DNA of 64,000 bases from Streptomyces sp. BV286 (GTDB lineage Bacteria > Actinomycetota > Actinomycetes > Streptomycetales > Streptomycetaceae): contig NZ_JAHRIB010000167.1 in the NCBI RefSeq assembly GCF_019090165.1, positions 21,663 through 85,662 of the forward strand. Reading direction: 5' to 3'. Position numbers and translations under genes: made by a program. Shown here in pieces: positions 41,055 to 48,354 of the stretch. Numbering within the stretch: position 1 is the first letter of the stretch; every line of letters starts with the position of its first letter. A model generated the notes under the pieces. The model worked only from the letters and a program-made list of their open reading frames with translations. It searched no databases and had not been told where the DNA came from.

Positions 41055-41531
41055 TCAGGCCCCTCGTCTCTGTGCCGGACGGCCCGGCAGAGTCGGCAGG
41101 TGGTAGGCGGCTGCTTCCTCGGACTGCTCCCGCCCCGAGAGGCTGGAGACGATGTGGGGAGTCACCCGATACTTGATTGTCCGGCCGATTCTGTCGGCCA
41201 CCAGGAGCATCTTGTGCTCCGCGAGCTTCTTCGACATCCTTCTCGTCGCCTGCGGAGTCAGGCCCAGGTACTCGGCAGACTCCCTCGCGTTGGCACCACC
41301 CTTCCCGTTGTACGTCATGATTCCGCAGTAGAAAAAGAGGCGGAACTCGTCACCGGTGATCCCCGAGTCAGCAGCCAGCATGGCTAGGACGCGCTCAAAG
41401 CTGAACTGTCCGTGCCGGCCGCCGAAGCTGTACGACCTGCGGTTCTCTTCCGCGTCGTACAGCTCATGGACCTCACCGGTCGCGGTGTTGACCAGCTTTC
41501 TGCTGTGTCCACTGCGCCCTTGATTCGGCAC
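41055..41531 (-). CDS. RepL-like replication initiator candidate
   Basis: 158 residues from GTG 41531 (CAGGGG seven bases before). KLVNTATGEVHELYDAEENRRSY is the short N-terminal motif (T-G-E-V) seen in RepL-type plasmid initiators, followed by a winged helix: FSFERVLAMLAADSGITGDEFRLFFYCGIMTYNGKGGANARESAEYLGLTPQATRRMSKKLAEHKMLLVADRIGRTIKYRVTPHIVSSL. The frame continues to ATG 41588, but that codon lies inside the first iteron palindrome and has no ribosome binding site. Transcribed away from the iterons, as expected for an autoregulated Rep. Confidence 0.55.
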   Translation of the reverse strand: MPNQGRSGHSRKLVNTATGEVHELYDAEENRRSYSFGGRHGQFSFERVLAMLAADSGITGDEFRLFFYCGIMTYNGKGGANARESAEYLGLTPQATRRMSKKLAEHKMLLVADRIGRTIKYRVTPHIVSSLSGREQSEEAAAYHLPTLPGRPAQRRGA

Positions 41532-41572
41532 TAACGACCCCTGACCTGGGCTTTCTCTTGTTGGCGCGGATC

Positions 41573-41714
41573 GTACCACTGGTGACATGTCACCAGTGGT
41601 ACGTGAAGGAACTGGGTGATTCGCCCGCGTACCACTCGTGACATGTCATCTGGGGTACGCGAAGGAATCCTAGGGTTCGTTAGCGTACCGCTGGCGACAT
41701 GTCACGAGTGGTAC
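41573..41714. repeat. Three 56-bp spaced 30-bp palindromes (iterons)
   Basis: 30-base units at 41573, 41629 and 41685, starts exactly 56 bases apart. Unit 1 is a perfect palindrome with centre GACATGTC and arms GTACCACTGGT; units 2 and 3 are slightly degenerate. Each is followed by CGYGAAGGAA. Immediately upstream of the RepL-like gene: probable initiator-binding iterons or rep operator. Confidence 0.75.
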
Positions 41715-41724
41715 GCGAAGGAAC

Positions 41725-41782
41725 CCTAGGATGCCGATATTGGCATCCTAGGGTGCCAATATCGGCATCCTAGGATGCCGAT
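41725..41782. repeat. Three 22-bp repeats with CCTAGG centres
   Basis: CCTAGG occurs at 41725, 41747 and 41769, exactly 22 bases apart (two helical turns), joined by alternating ATGCCGATATTGGCAT-type palindromes. A fourth CCTAGG at 41669 is 56 bases before the first, in register with the upstream iterons. Part of the same origin-like array. Confidence 0.7.
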
Positions 41783-42163
41783 CTTTCCGGCGTTTATGCA
41801 GGTCAAAGAGCTGCGGGGGCTGCGCCCTCTACGTGCATCAAGGAAGTTCTCACCTGCAGCTACGTAGGGGTGTCCCTGCGGTCCTCGCGCAAGCGCTGCG
41901 GTCCTCGGGGTGCCTGCTAAGCAATCACACAGTCTGACCGTGCCCCGGGGTGACCCCTCTATCGCAACAACAGGGCAGCGTGGCTGATACCGGATTGGGT
42001 TGCTGAAGCACACGCGTGCCGCATCATTCGCCTGCCGGCGCGCTCTGGCTGGCTTTCCCGGGCTGAGGTCCAATGGGCTGGAGGGTTTGCTCGGGTATAG
42101 CGGACAGGTCTCCGCGGTGACGTGTCAGGCAAAAGCAGTGTTCCCGGCAGCAGCAGGCATACA
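41783..42163. other. Gene-free stretch beside iterons
   Basis: No gene supported. TGCGGTCCTCG occurs twice around 41877 and 41898. Otherwise no clear repeat; it could contain the DNA-unwinding part of the origin, though it is not notably AT-rich. Confidence 0.4.
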
Positions 42164-42556
42164 TCAGTGGCGGCGGATCGCGGCCCAAGTCTGACTGCCG
42201 GTGTCGGTGACGACACTGCCGTAGTCGTCGGCGATGGACACCACCGCGCTCAGGCTCATGGCGTCGTCGCCAGGCACCCGGGGCAGCGGTTGGTCATGAT
42301 CGACAGAGAGAAAGACATGGTCGGCGTCCACCCACACTGAACACAGCAGGTCGTCGCCGCTGCTGGCGGTGTATGCGATGGCGACCAGCTCAGCGAGACA
42401 TGCCTCGATGCGGCGGCGCAGGACTGCACCACTGTCGCCGGAGCCGGCTCCGGCGACAACACCGAGGATCAGCCGGAGGATGGGGCGGGCGATGGTGCAC
42501 GCCTCAGCAGAGGCGGCGTCAGTCGCCGGTACGGGGAAGCGGGAACGTCGAGTCAT
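42164..42556 (-). CDS. Histidine-kinase-like ATPase/anti-sigma-type fragment
   Basis: 130 residues from ATG 42556. LRRRIEACLAELVAIAYTAS, VWVDADHVFLSVDHDQPLPRVPGDDAMSLSAVVSIADDYGSVVTDTGSQTWAAI resemble the small Streptomyces RsbW-like HATPase proteins (DxxP...D-x-G-x-x-x-x-x-x-G-x-x-x-W), but the first N-box Asn is not evident. Such proteins bind anti-anti-sigma factors. It diverges from the repressor gene. Confidence 0.5.
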   Translation of the reverse strand: MTRRSRFPVPATDAASAEACTIARPILRLILGVVAGAGSGDSGAVLRRRIEACLAELVAIAYTASSGDDLLCSVWVDADHVFLSVDHDQPLPRVPGDDAMSLSAVVSIADDYGSVVTDTGSQTWAAIRRH

Positions 42557-42802
42557 GGCGAGCCCTACAGGTAAAGAGGGCTTTTCCGGAAGAAGTGCTG
42601 AGTAGCTGTCAGGAGGGATGGCCAGCGGCGCACGTTCGAAGTGTGTTGTTCCGCGCGGAGGCCACCGCTCCGGTTTGATGGTCACTGCAAGATTCCGTCC
42701 CGTCGGCAGACGCTTGCGATGACACTCATTCCTTGTACCCCCTGTTGTCATCTGGTTTCACAGCGTCCTCGCCGGATCTTGCTACGGGCATAGTCAGCCT
42801 GT

Positions 42803-42814
42803 CAACGATCGTTC
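42803..42814. promoter_or_regulatory. Operator palindrome CAACGATCGTTC, copy 1
   Basis: First of three identical 12-base sites (AACGATCGTT core) upstream of the XRE gene. Confidence 0.65.
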
Positions 42815-42824
42815 CCGAGCTGGG

Positions 42825-42836
42825 CAACGATCGTTC
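42825..42836. promoter_or_regulatory. Operator palindrome, copy 2
   Basis: Identical sequence 22 bases from copy 1, i.e. on the same face of the helix, allowing cooperative binding. Confidence 0.65.
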
Positions 42837-42902
42837 TGAACCTCTAGTGTGCGCCTTGCGCAAGGGGCATAGTTCGCACGAGAAAGTTTCGTGCCATGCC
42901 CG

Positions 42903-42914
42903 CAACGATCGTTC
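42903..42914. promoter_or_regulatory. Operator palindrome, copy 3
   Basis: Third identical site, 18 bases before the XRE start codon and 78 bases from copy 2; binding here would block the gene's own promoter. A GCACGA/TCGTGC pair lies just upstream. Confidence 0.65.
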
Positions 42915-42931
42915 CACGAGGAAGAGCCACG

Positions 42932-43561
42932 GTGAGTGAGCCCAACCCTTCTCTGCCGCAGACGCTGCACCGCATCGATGAGCTACTGAGGATCTGCGGC
43001 CTCGACCGCGCTGAGCGCTTGGACATCCAACGCCTCAGCTACGACACCGGCGTTCCCCGGGAAGACGTGACGGCTCTGCTCGCCGGCGGCCAGCCGCATC
43101 CCACCGATGCGGATTCCTTGGTACGCGACCGCGTCCGCTTCCTGTACGAGGTCCACACGAACGCCGACGGTGAGCCGTTCGACATCCGCGACATCGCTGC
43201 CGCGCTCGGAGCGACGACGACATGGGTCAAGAAGCTGGTCGCAGGACAGGCCAAGCCGAGCATCACCGCTGGCGCCGACCTCGCACGGTTCTACGGTGTA
43301 GCTCCAACCTTCCTCACAGACTCGCCGGCCGAAGCCGTGAACCGCGAGCTCCAGTCCGTCGTCTTCGATCTCGAAATCACGGCGGACCCCGAGAAGAAGC
43401 TCAAGGATCTCGGGGTCACGCACATCGCGGGAAGAAGCATCACGATGTGGGGCCAAGGCGAGTTGGTGGAAGTCGCCAAAATGGTCGCTGACATCACCAA
43501 CAGCCTCAAAGTGGTTAACACCAAGATCGCCCGTATGGAAAGCCCGGAGGGCGACCGATGA
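42932..43561 (+). CDS. XRE-family repressor
   Basis: 209 residues from GTG 42932 (GAGGAAGAGCCAC before it). Helix-turn-helix at ~70-118: FDIRDIAAALGATTTWVKKLVAGQAKPSITAGADLARFYGVAPTFL. The C-terminal ~80 residues (GVTHIAGRSITMWGQGELVEVAKMVADITNSL) are a dimerisation/sensing part. Its stop overlaps the ImmA/IrrE-like gene, the ImmR-ImmA arrangement in which the protease cleaves the repressor. With three operators upstream it is the best lysogeny-repressor candidate in the window. Confidence 0.75.
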   Translation: MSEPNPSLPQTLHRIDELLRICGLDRAERLDIQRLSYDTGVPREDVTALLAGGQPHPTDADSLVRDRVRFLYEVHTNADGEPFDIRDIAAALGATTTWVKKLVAGQAKPSITAGADLARFYGVAPTFLTDSPAEAVNRELQSVVFDLEITADPEKKLKDLGVTHIAGRSITMWGQGELVEVAKMVADITNSLKVVNTKIARMESPEGDR

Positions 43562-44142
43562 AGAAGATATCGAATCGGGCTGTGGCCAGGGAGCAGCGCA
43601 AGTTAATGGCTGACCTCGGAGCCGCGGTCACTGCAGCGGTCGACGTACCCGCAGAGCCAACAGCAATCTTCGAGGCTTTGTGCGACGCCATGAGCGTGCG
43701 CCGCGAACGGCCCGTTCTGCTGAGCATCCGTGCCTTCCCTCCTGAGCTCGCCAGCCACACGACAGGCCTGTGGCTGGACCTGCCCGAGCAGGACGTCATC
43801 GTGGTGGAGGAAAGCCTGGCTCCCCCTCACAAACTGGTCGTCCTAGGACACGAGTTTTGGCACATGTACGCCGGGCACTGCGGTCACGATGTTGATGGCG
43901 GCTCAGCCGCGGCGAGGGCCGCTCTCGCCACAGAAGTTGACTGGCCGGAGCTGGCCCGTCGCGTCGCGTCCCGCAGCCATTCCCACCAGGAAGAGGAGGT
44001 GTCAGCCGAAGGGTTCGGCCTGCTCCTGGGCACCAAGATGCGCGGCTGGCTCGCAGACCCGAACGTCGCAGCGCCGCCCCCCATCGACGACGTCGCCCAC
44101 CGTCTCGGCGTCACGCTGGGCTACCGAGGATTGCAGGGCTGA
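43558..44142 (+). CDS. ImmA/IrrE-like metallopeptidase
   Basis: 194 residues. LGHEFWHMYAGHC supplies the zinc motif HExxH (as HEFWH, residues ~100-104) in the IrrE/ImmA fold; SAEGFGLLLG provides the downstream E-x-x-A/G helix that usually carries the third ligand Glu. Such proteases inactivate their cognate XRE repressor after DNA damage or cell signals. Translation is coupled to the repressor by a four-base overlap. Confidence 0.75.
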   Translation: MKKISNRAVAREQRKLMADLGAAVTAAVDVPAEPTAIFEALCDAMSVRRERPVLLSIRAFPPELASHTTGLWLDLPEQDVIVVEESLAPPHKLVVLGHEFWHMYAGHCGHDVDGGSAAARAALATEVDWPELARRVASRSHSHQEEEVSAEGFGLLLGTKMRGWLADPNVAAPPPIDDVAHRLGVTLGYRGLQG

Positions 44143-44144
44143 CT

Positions 44145-45344
44145 GTGACCCTCAGCCAACTCATCTACAACCCGTACACCATTACGGCCGTTGTTCTGCT
44201 CGTGGCACTCGTCTACAAACTGCCGACGCTCATCCGCGCGTTCCGTAACCCATTACTGCGCCAGGTCTGCGGATTGCTTCTAGCGGCGTGCTGCGTGTTC
44301 ATCTTCGCCGCGCCGCCCACCATCGTCGTAGTGAACGACATCACCGGGATCACAAACTTCAGTGGCCCCTGGGTCTACAGCCTGCTCACCGGGTTCTGCG
44401 CGTCCTGCCTTCTACTCGTCATCAAATGGCGTGGTGGCACGCCTGAAAGTATCCGCCGCGCGAGATTCTGGGTGTACGGCGGCTACGGCACGCTCTGCGC
44501 CGCGCTGTGGATCCTTTTTTCTCTCGGCGACCACGACGTCGAGCGGCTGCGGGACCTGGACACCTACTACGCAACCACGCCGTACATGCGCGAAATGATC
44601 GTGCTGTACCTGCTCGGGCACACCGTCGCTGTACTGATCACCTCGGTGCTGCTGTGGAGATGGCGAAGCCACGTACGCGGTACCGGCTGGCTCCACGCCG
44701 GCGTTGTACTGCTCAGCTTCGGCTACGCCGCGAACATCCTGTACGACGTGGCCAAACTGACTCCGGTCGTCGCCCGCTGGTTCGGCCGAACCGACCTGGA
44801 CTGGATGTCCACCGACCTCGCTCCGTCCATCGCCGCAGTGGTCGGCGTGCTCATCGCCCTCGGCTTCATCCTTCCGCACGTCGGCGAAGGCATCACCCAC
44901 CGGTGGAACACCCGGCGCGAGTACTGGGCGCTGGGCCCTCTGGCCCGCACCCTCGACTCCGTGCCGGCCTCATCCGCCCCCGTGTCGCTGGGCCGATTCG
45001 CCCCGCTCGACCTGCGGCTGACCCAGCGCCAGACAATCGTCCGCGATGCCCTGCGTCACCTGGCGCCGCTCCTGGACGAGACCCTTCGCGAGCAAATCCG
45101 CGAGGAGTATCTCCGCACTGGCCACACCCCCGAGGCTGCCCACGCCCACGCCACCGCGGCCGCCATCACAAACGCCGTCGACCAACTGAGCTCCACCAGC
45201 GTCGAGAACCGCAAACCCCCTTCGCGGCTGCCGGCGGACGGCATGGATGACGTCATCGCTATCTCCCGAGCACTCCGCAAGCCCCCCAGGATGCAGGCGG
45301 CCCGTGTCCCAGCAGCCGCCAAGAGCGAAAGCGTGGCCCCATGA
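44145..45344 (+). CDS. MAB_1171c-type integral membrane protein
   Basis: 399 residues with about seven hydrophobic segments in the first 250 (TITAVVLLVALVYKL, LLLAACCVFIFAAPPTIVVV, LLTGFCASCLLLVIKW, TLCAALWILFSLG, MIVLYLLGHTVAVLITSVLLW, LHAGVVLLSFGYAANILYDV, IAAVVGVLIALGFILP) and a soluble C-terminal ~130 residues. This family commonly sits next to an XRE regulator and an ImmA-like gene in Streptomyces. Starts two bases after the protease stop. Transport function is only assumed. Confidence 0.7.
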   Translation: MTLSQLIYNPYTITAVVLLVALVYKLPTLIRAFRNPLLRQVCGLLLAACCVFIFAAPPTIVVVNDITGITNFSGPWVYSLLTGFCASCLLLVIKWRGGTPESIRRARFWVYGGYGTLCAALWILFSLGDHDVERLRDLDTYYATTPYMREMIVLYLLGHTVAVLITSVLLWRWRSHVRGTGWLHAGVVLLSFGYAANILYDVAKLTPVVARWFGRTDLDWMSTDLAPSIAAVVGVLIALGFILPHVGEGITHRWNTRREYWALGPLARTLDSVPASSAPVSLGRFAPLDLRLTQRQTIVRDALRHLAPLLDETLREQIREEYLRTGHTPEAAHAHATAAAITNAVDQLSSTSVENRKPPSRLPADGMDDVIAISRALRKPPRMQAARVPAAAKSESVAP

Positions 45345-46744
45345 GCACCGCACCCGTAGGCCTCAGATCCCCGCACGCCATCGTCATCGGAGGAAGTCTC
45401 ACCGCCCTGCTTGCCGCACAGGCTTTGAGCGATACAGCGCACGTCACCGTCATCGAACGCGACGTTCTCCCCGAGCAACCCGCACCACGCAAGAACCTGC
45501 CGCAGGCCCATCACGTCCACTTGCTCTGGTCGGGCGGCGCAGACGCGATCGAGACCCTGCTCCCGGGCACCGAGAAGGCACTCGCCGCGGCAGGAGCCCG
45601 CCGTATACCGCTGACCACGGGCATGGTCGGCTACAGCCCTGCGGGCTGGTTCCGCCGCTGGGCCGAAAGCCACTACGTCATCGGATGTACCCGCGACCTG
45701 CTCGACGTCGTTGTCCGCGACCAGGTCCTCAAGAGCAGCGGCGAACGCATCACCCTCCGCCAGGGCACCGACGTGATCGGCCTGGAGGGCACCGCCGCGG
45801 CGGTCACCGGAGTCCGCATCAGTGGGACCGACGGGATCGAAGAGACGATCTCGGCCGACATGGTCTTCGACGCAAGCGGTCGGGGATCACGCACGCCGCA
45901 CTGGCTCAAGGAACTCGGCGCTCCCGAGCCGGCTACCCGCGCTGTCGATCCAGGGCTGGTGTACGCCAGCCGCATCTACCAGGCCCCGGCGGAGCTTCCA
46001 GAGAATTGGCCCATCATCAATGTGCAGGCCGATCCCCGAGGGGACGGTCCCGGGAAGGCGGGGGTCATCCTGCCGATCGAGGGGAACCGTTGGCTCGTCA
46101 CGCTTTCCGGCACCCGCGGAGGCCAGCCCACCGACGACCCCGCCGATTTCGTGGACTTCGCCCTGCAGCTACGGCATCCGATCGTCGGGGAGATACTCGC
46201 CCGCACCACTCCGCTCACTGACGTGACGGTCACTCGCACGACGGCGAACCGGCGCCGCTACTACGAGAAGACGGCCATGCCGGAGAACCTTGTGGTGCTC
46301 GGAGACGCCGTTGCCGCCTTCAACCCCGTGTACGGGCACGGTATGACCGTCGCAGCACAGAGCGCCGTCACCCTTCAGGAGACCATTCAGCGGCACGGAT
46401 GGGGCACGCCGCGGCTGGCACAGCGTGTCCAGAAGGCCATCACGCCGCACGTTCAGACGGCTTGGGCTTTCGCCACCGGGTCGGATGTCTTCTACCCCGG
46501 AGCCACCGATACCGGGCCCACGTTCGGCGAGCGGGTCTCGGCCCGCTTCGTGGACCGGCTGATCTACACCGCCACCGGTTCCGGCCGCGTCGCACGAGAC
46601 CTGACCGACGTAGTCACGATGGAGGCGGGCCCCCACACACTTGGACGGCCCAGCACGTTGATCGCCGTTGCCATCGGGCCGCTCAAGGACAAGCTGGAGG
46701 AGCCGCCCTTCACCCCTGAGGAACTCCAAGTCCTCAACGGCTGA
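45341..46744 (+). CDS. FAD-dependent monooxygenase
   Basis: 467 residues. N-terminal Rossmann dinucleotide site IVIGGSLTALLAAQAL (14-29), ERDVLP acidic turn, and the second FAD motif ENLVVLGDAVAAFNPVYGHGMTVAAQSA (~306-333), typical of the PHBH/2-polyprenyl-6-methoxyphenol hydroxylase class. Final gene of the repressor operon (four-base overlap with the membrane protein). A cargo gene that may alter host metabolism in the lysogen; substrate unknown. Confidence 0.82.
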   Translation: MSTAPVGLRSPHAIVIGGSLTALLAAQALSDTAHVTVIERDVLPEQPAPRKNLPQAHHVHLLWSGGADAIETLLPGTEKALAAAGARRIPLTTGMVGYSPAGWFRRWAESHYVIGCTRDLLDVVVRDQVLKSSGERITLRQGTDVIGLEGTAAAVTGVRISGTDGIEETISADMVFDASGRGSRTPHWLKELGAPEPATRAVDPGLVYASRIYQAPAELPENWPIINVQADPRGDGPGKAGVILPIEGNRWLVTLSGTRGGQPTDDPADFVDFALQLRHPIVGEILARTTPLTDVTVTRTTANRRRYYEKTAMPENLVVLGDAVAAFNPVYGHGMTVAAQSAVTLQETIQRHGWGTPRLAQRVQKAITPHVQTAWAFATGSDVFYPGATDTGPTFGERVSARFVDRLIYTATGSGRVARDLTDVVTMEAGPHTLGRPSTLIAVAIGPLKDKLEEPPFTPEELQVLNG

Positions 46745-46745
46745 A

Positions 46746-46781
46746 GTGGAAGGGCTCCGGAATCGCCCGGAGCCCCTCCAC
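46746..46781. terminator. Terminator between convergent operons
   Basis: GTGGAAGGGCTCCGG and CCCGGAGCCCCTCCAC pair around AATCG. Confidence 0.7.
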
Positions 46782-46800
46782 CTGTCGAACGGCGAGTAGC

Positions 46801-48252
46801 TCAGACCGTACGCAAGCCCGGTCGCGGTGCCGAAACTCCCACCCGCCACCGCGAAGCCTTCGCTGCGCCCTTCCACCGAGGCACGCCCGTGGCGCGTGGC
46901 GTGGCCGGTTTCGGTTGCTCGCCGGGAAGATCCCACCCGCTGATGACCAACTCCGGGTCGATCAGGGCTTCAACCGCGGGCCACACCATAAATGGCGCAA
47001 GCCGGACCAGCTTGGCCAGCGTCTCTTGCTGCTCGTCGTCCACGAGCCCCGGGAACGCTTCGGGCTTGATCTGCTCGCGTGCCGAAGCCAGCAAGGTCGG
47101 GCGGTCCAGCAGGACGGGTGTGCCCAACAGCCCGTCCCATGTGCCGTCTTGGTCGATGAGCAGCCGCAGCTCCGGACGGTCGCCCCGGTAGTCGTGTTCC
47201 AGGTGCACGAAAACGCCTCGGATGGGCGGCGTCTGCCCGGCCTCTTGCAGGTATGGCGGCACCGCGATGTACACGCACTGCTGGGGCAGGTCCCGGAGGA
47301 GCCGCTCGCGCGGAAGGGGCCTCTCCGCTGGTACTCCGGGCGCACTCCACGCGGTGGCCACGTGCTTGGCCCCTGCTTCCGGGTCGATCCAGTACACGCC
47401 CTTGGTCAGCCACCAGGTGGACAGCGCGGCCACGCGGGCGACATCGCCCGCGCGGGGATCGCCGGGCAGCATCGCGCCGGTCGGGCACACCACGGTGTAC
47501 GCGCCGGCCATCGGCACCCAGCACCAATCGGGCCAGTCCGTGAACCCGGGGGCGCCCTTGCGGTCCGCGAACTGAGTCATCTGCCCCAGAACGCTCGGGT
47601 AGTGCTGCCGCATCTCGCGCACCAAGGCATAGCACCGCTCTGCAGCGGCAGCCGTCACCGCCTCCGCGTTAGAAGGCTCCTCCTTCGGCGATTCCTCGGC
47701 CGCAGTCCCTTCCACCACCCGCACTGTGGGGCGCGCCTTGCTCCCAGCCGGACCCGATCCGATGGTGAACGGGATCCGAGTCCAGTGCGCACGGCCCGAC
47801 ACGAGTACCGATTCGATGTCGGCGACGGTCGCGATCGGCCCCGTGATAACGACCGCGCTGCCGGCGGCCGCGGTGTCCTTCCGCCACTGCTCCGTGGTGG
47901 GCATCGTGCCGTCGTAGAAGACGTACCCCCCCGGGAAGTGGATCAGCAGTTCGTCATTCTCTGTGTTCAGGTGGGCGGTCCAGCCGGGCACCGAAGCGCC
48001 CGAGAAGTCGGGCGGCAGCGACAACGGCTCACCTCCGTGCTGCTTCACCGTCATCTCCACCGTGTCAGCGGCCAGCAACTTGCCGTCCTCGGCGGTGACC
48101 GTCACGGTGTCCGGCTGGATCATCACAATGACCGCTTCGCCCAGCAGGTGAGCGGACTGGGCGTCCAACCTGGTGATGGGCGCCTTGGTGTGGACACCGG
48201 CTTGCACCGCATCCTCCTCGATGCGGCGGCCCCCGCCTTCATCGCTGCTCAC
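46801..48252 (-). CDS. AcrVA2-like anti-CRISPR homologue
   Basis: 483 residues from GTG 48252 (CGAGGAGTAC before it). Residues ~195-483 follow the AcrVA2 order as I recall that family: a helix start CYALVREMRQHYPSVL, WWLTKGVYWIDPEA (compare the W-x-x-x-x-G-I-Y-x-x-D segment), LRDLPQQCVYIAV (compare LPDWCVYV), IRGVFVHLEHD, ELRLLIDQD, APFMVWPAVEAL, and a terminal SRWRVG. AcrVA2 lowers Cas12a by targeting its mRNA during translation. Residues 1-190 are extra. The match is from memory and needs a profile search. Confidence 0.55.
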   Translation of the reverse strand: MSSDEGGGRRIEEDAVQAGVHTKAPITRLDAQSAHLLGEAVIVMIQPDTVTVTAEDGKLLAADTVEMTVKQHGGEPLSLPPDFSGASVPGWTAHLNTENDELLIHFPGGYVFYDGTMPTTEQWRKDTAAAGSAVVITGPIATVADIESVLVSGRAHWTRIPFTIGSGPAGSKARPTVRVVEGTAAEESPKEEPSNAEAVTAAAAERCYALVREMRQHYPSVLGQMTQFADRKGAPGFTDWPDWCWVPMAGAYTVVCPTGAMLPGDPRAGDVARVAALSTWWLTKGVYWIDPEAGAKHVATAWSAPGVPAERPLPRERLLRDLPQQCVYIAVPPYLQEAGQTPPIRGVFVHLEHDYRGDRPELRLLIDQDGTWDGLLGTPVLLDRPTLLASAREQIKPEAFPGLVDDEQQETLAKLVRLAPFMVWPAVEALIDPELVISGWDLPGEQPKPATPRATGVPRWKGAAKASRWRVGVSAPRPGLRTV

Positions 48253-48277
48253 GTACTCCTCGTTTCGTTGATACTGA

Positions 48278-48314
48278 AGCGGGGCGGAGCCAACTCGACT
48301 GGCTCCGCCCCGCT
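48278..48314 (-). terminator. Intercistronic hairpin
   Basis: Perfect 15-base stem AGCGGGGCGGAGCCA / TGGCTCCGCCCCGCT with loop ACTCGAC, in the leftward operon between the exonuclease and AcrVA2-like genes. Confidence 0.65.
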
Positions 48315-48354
48315 CACTCTGCCGCACCCCGCTGACAGCAGGGTCGGAATGGCG

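Noticed and set aside
41573..41782. Reading the repeats as a CRISPR array
   Set aside because: Units are palindromic, only three per class, with short fixed spacing and no unique spacers; no cas genes are present.
43055..43070. GTTCCCCGGGAA inside the XRE gene
   Set aside because: Resembles the parS-like palindrome but lacks the full arms; all eight accepted copies are perfect over 17 bases.
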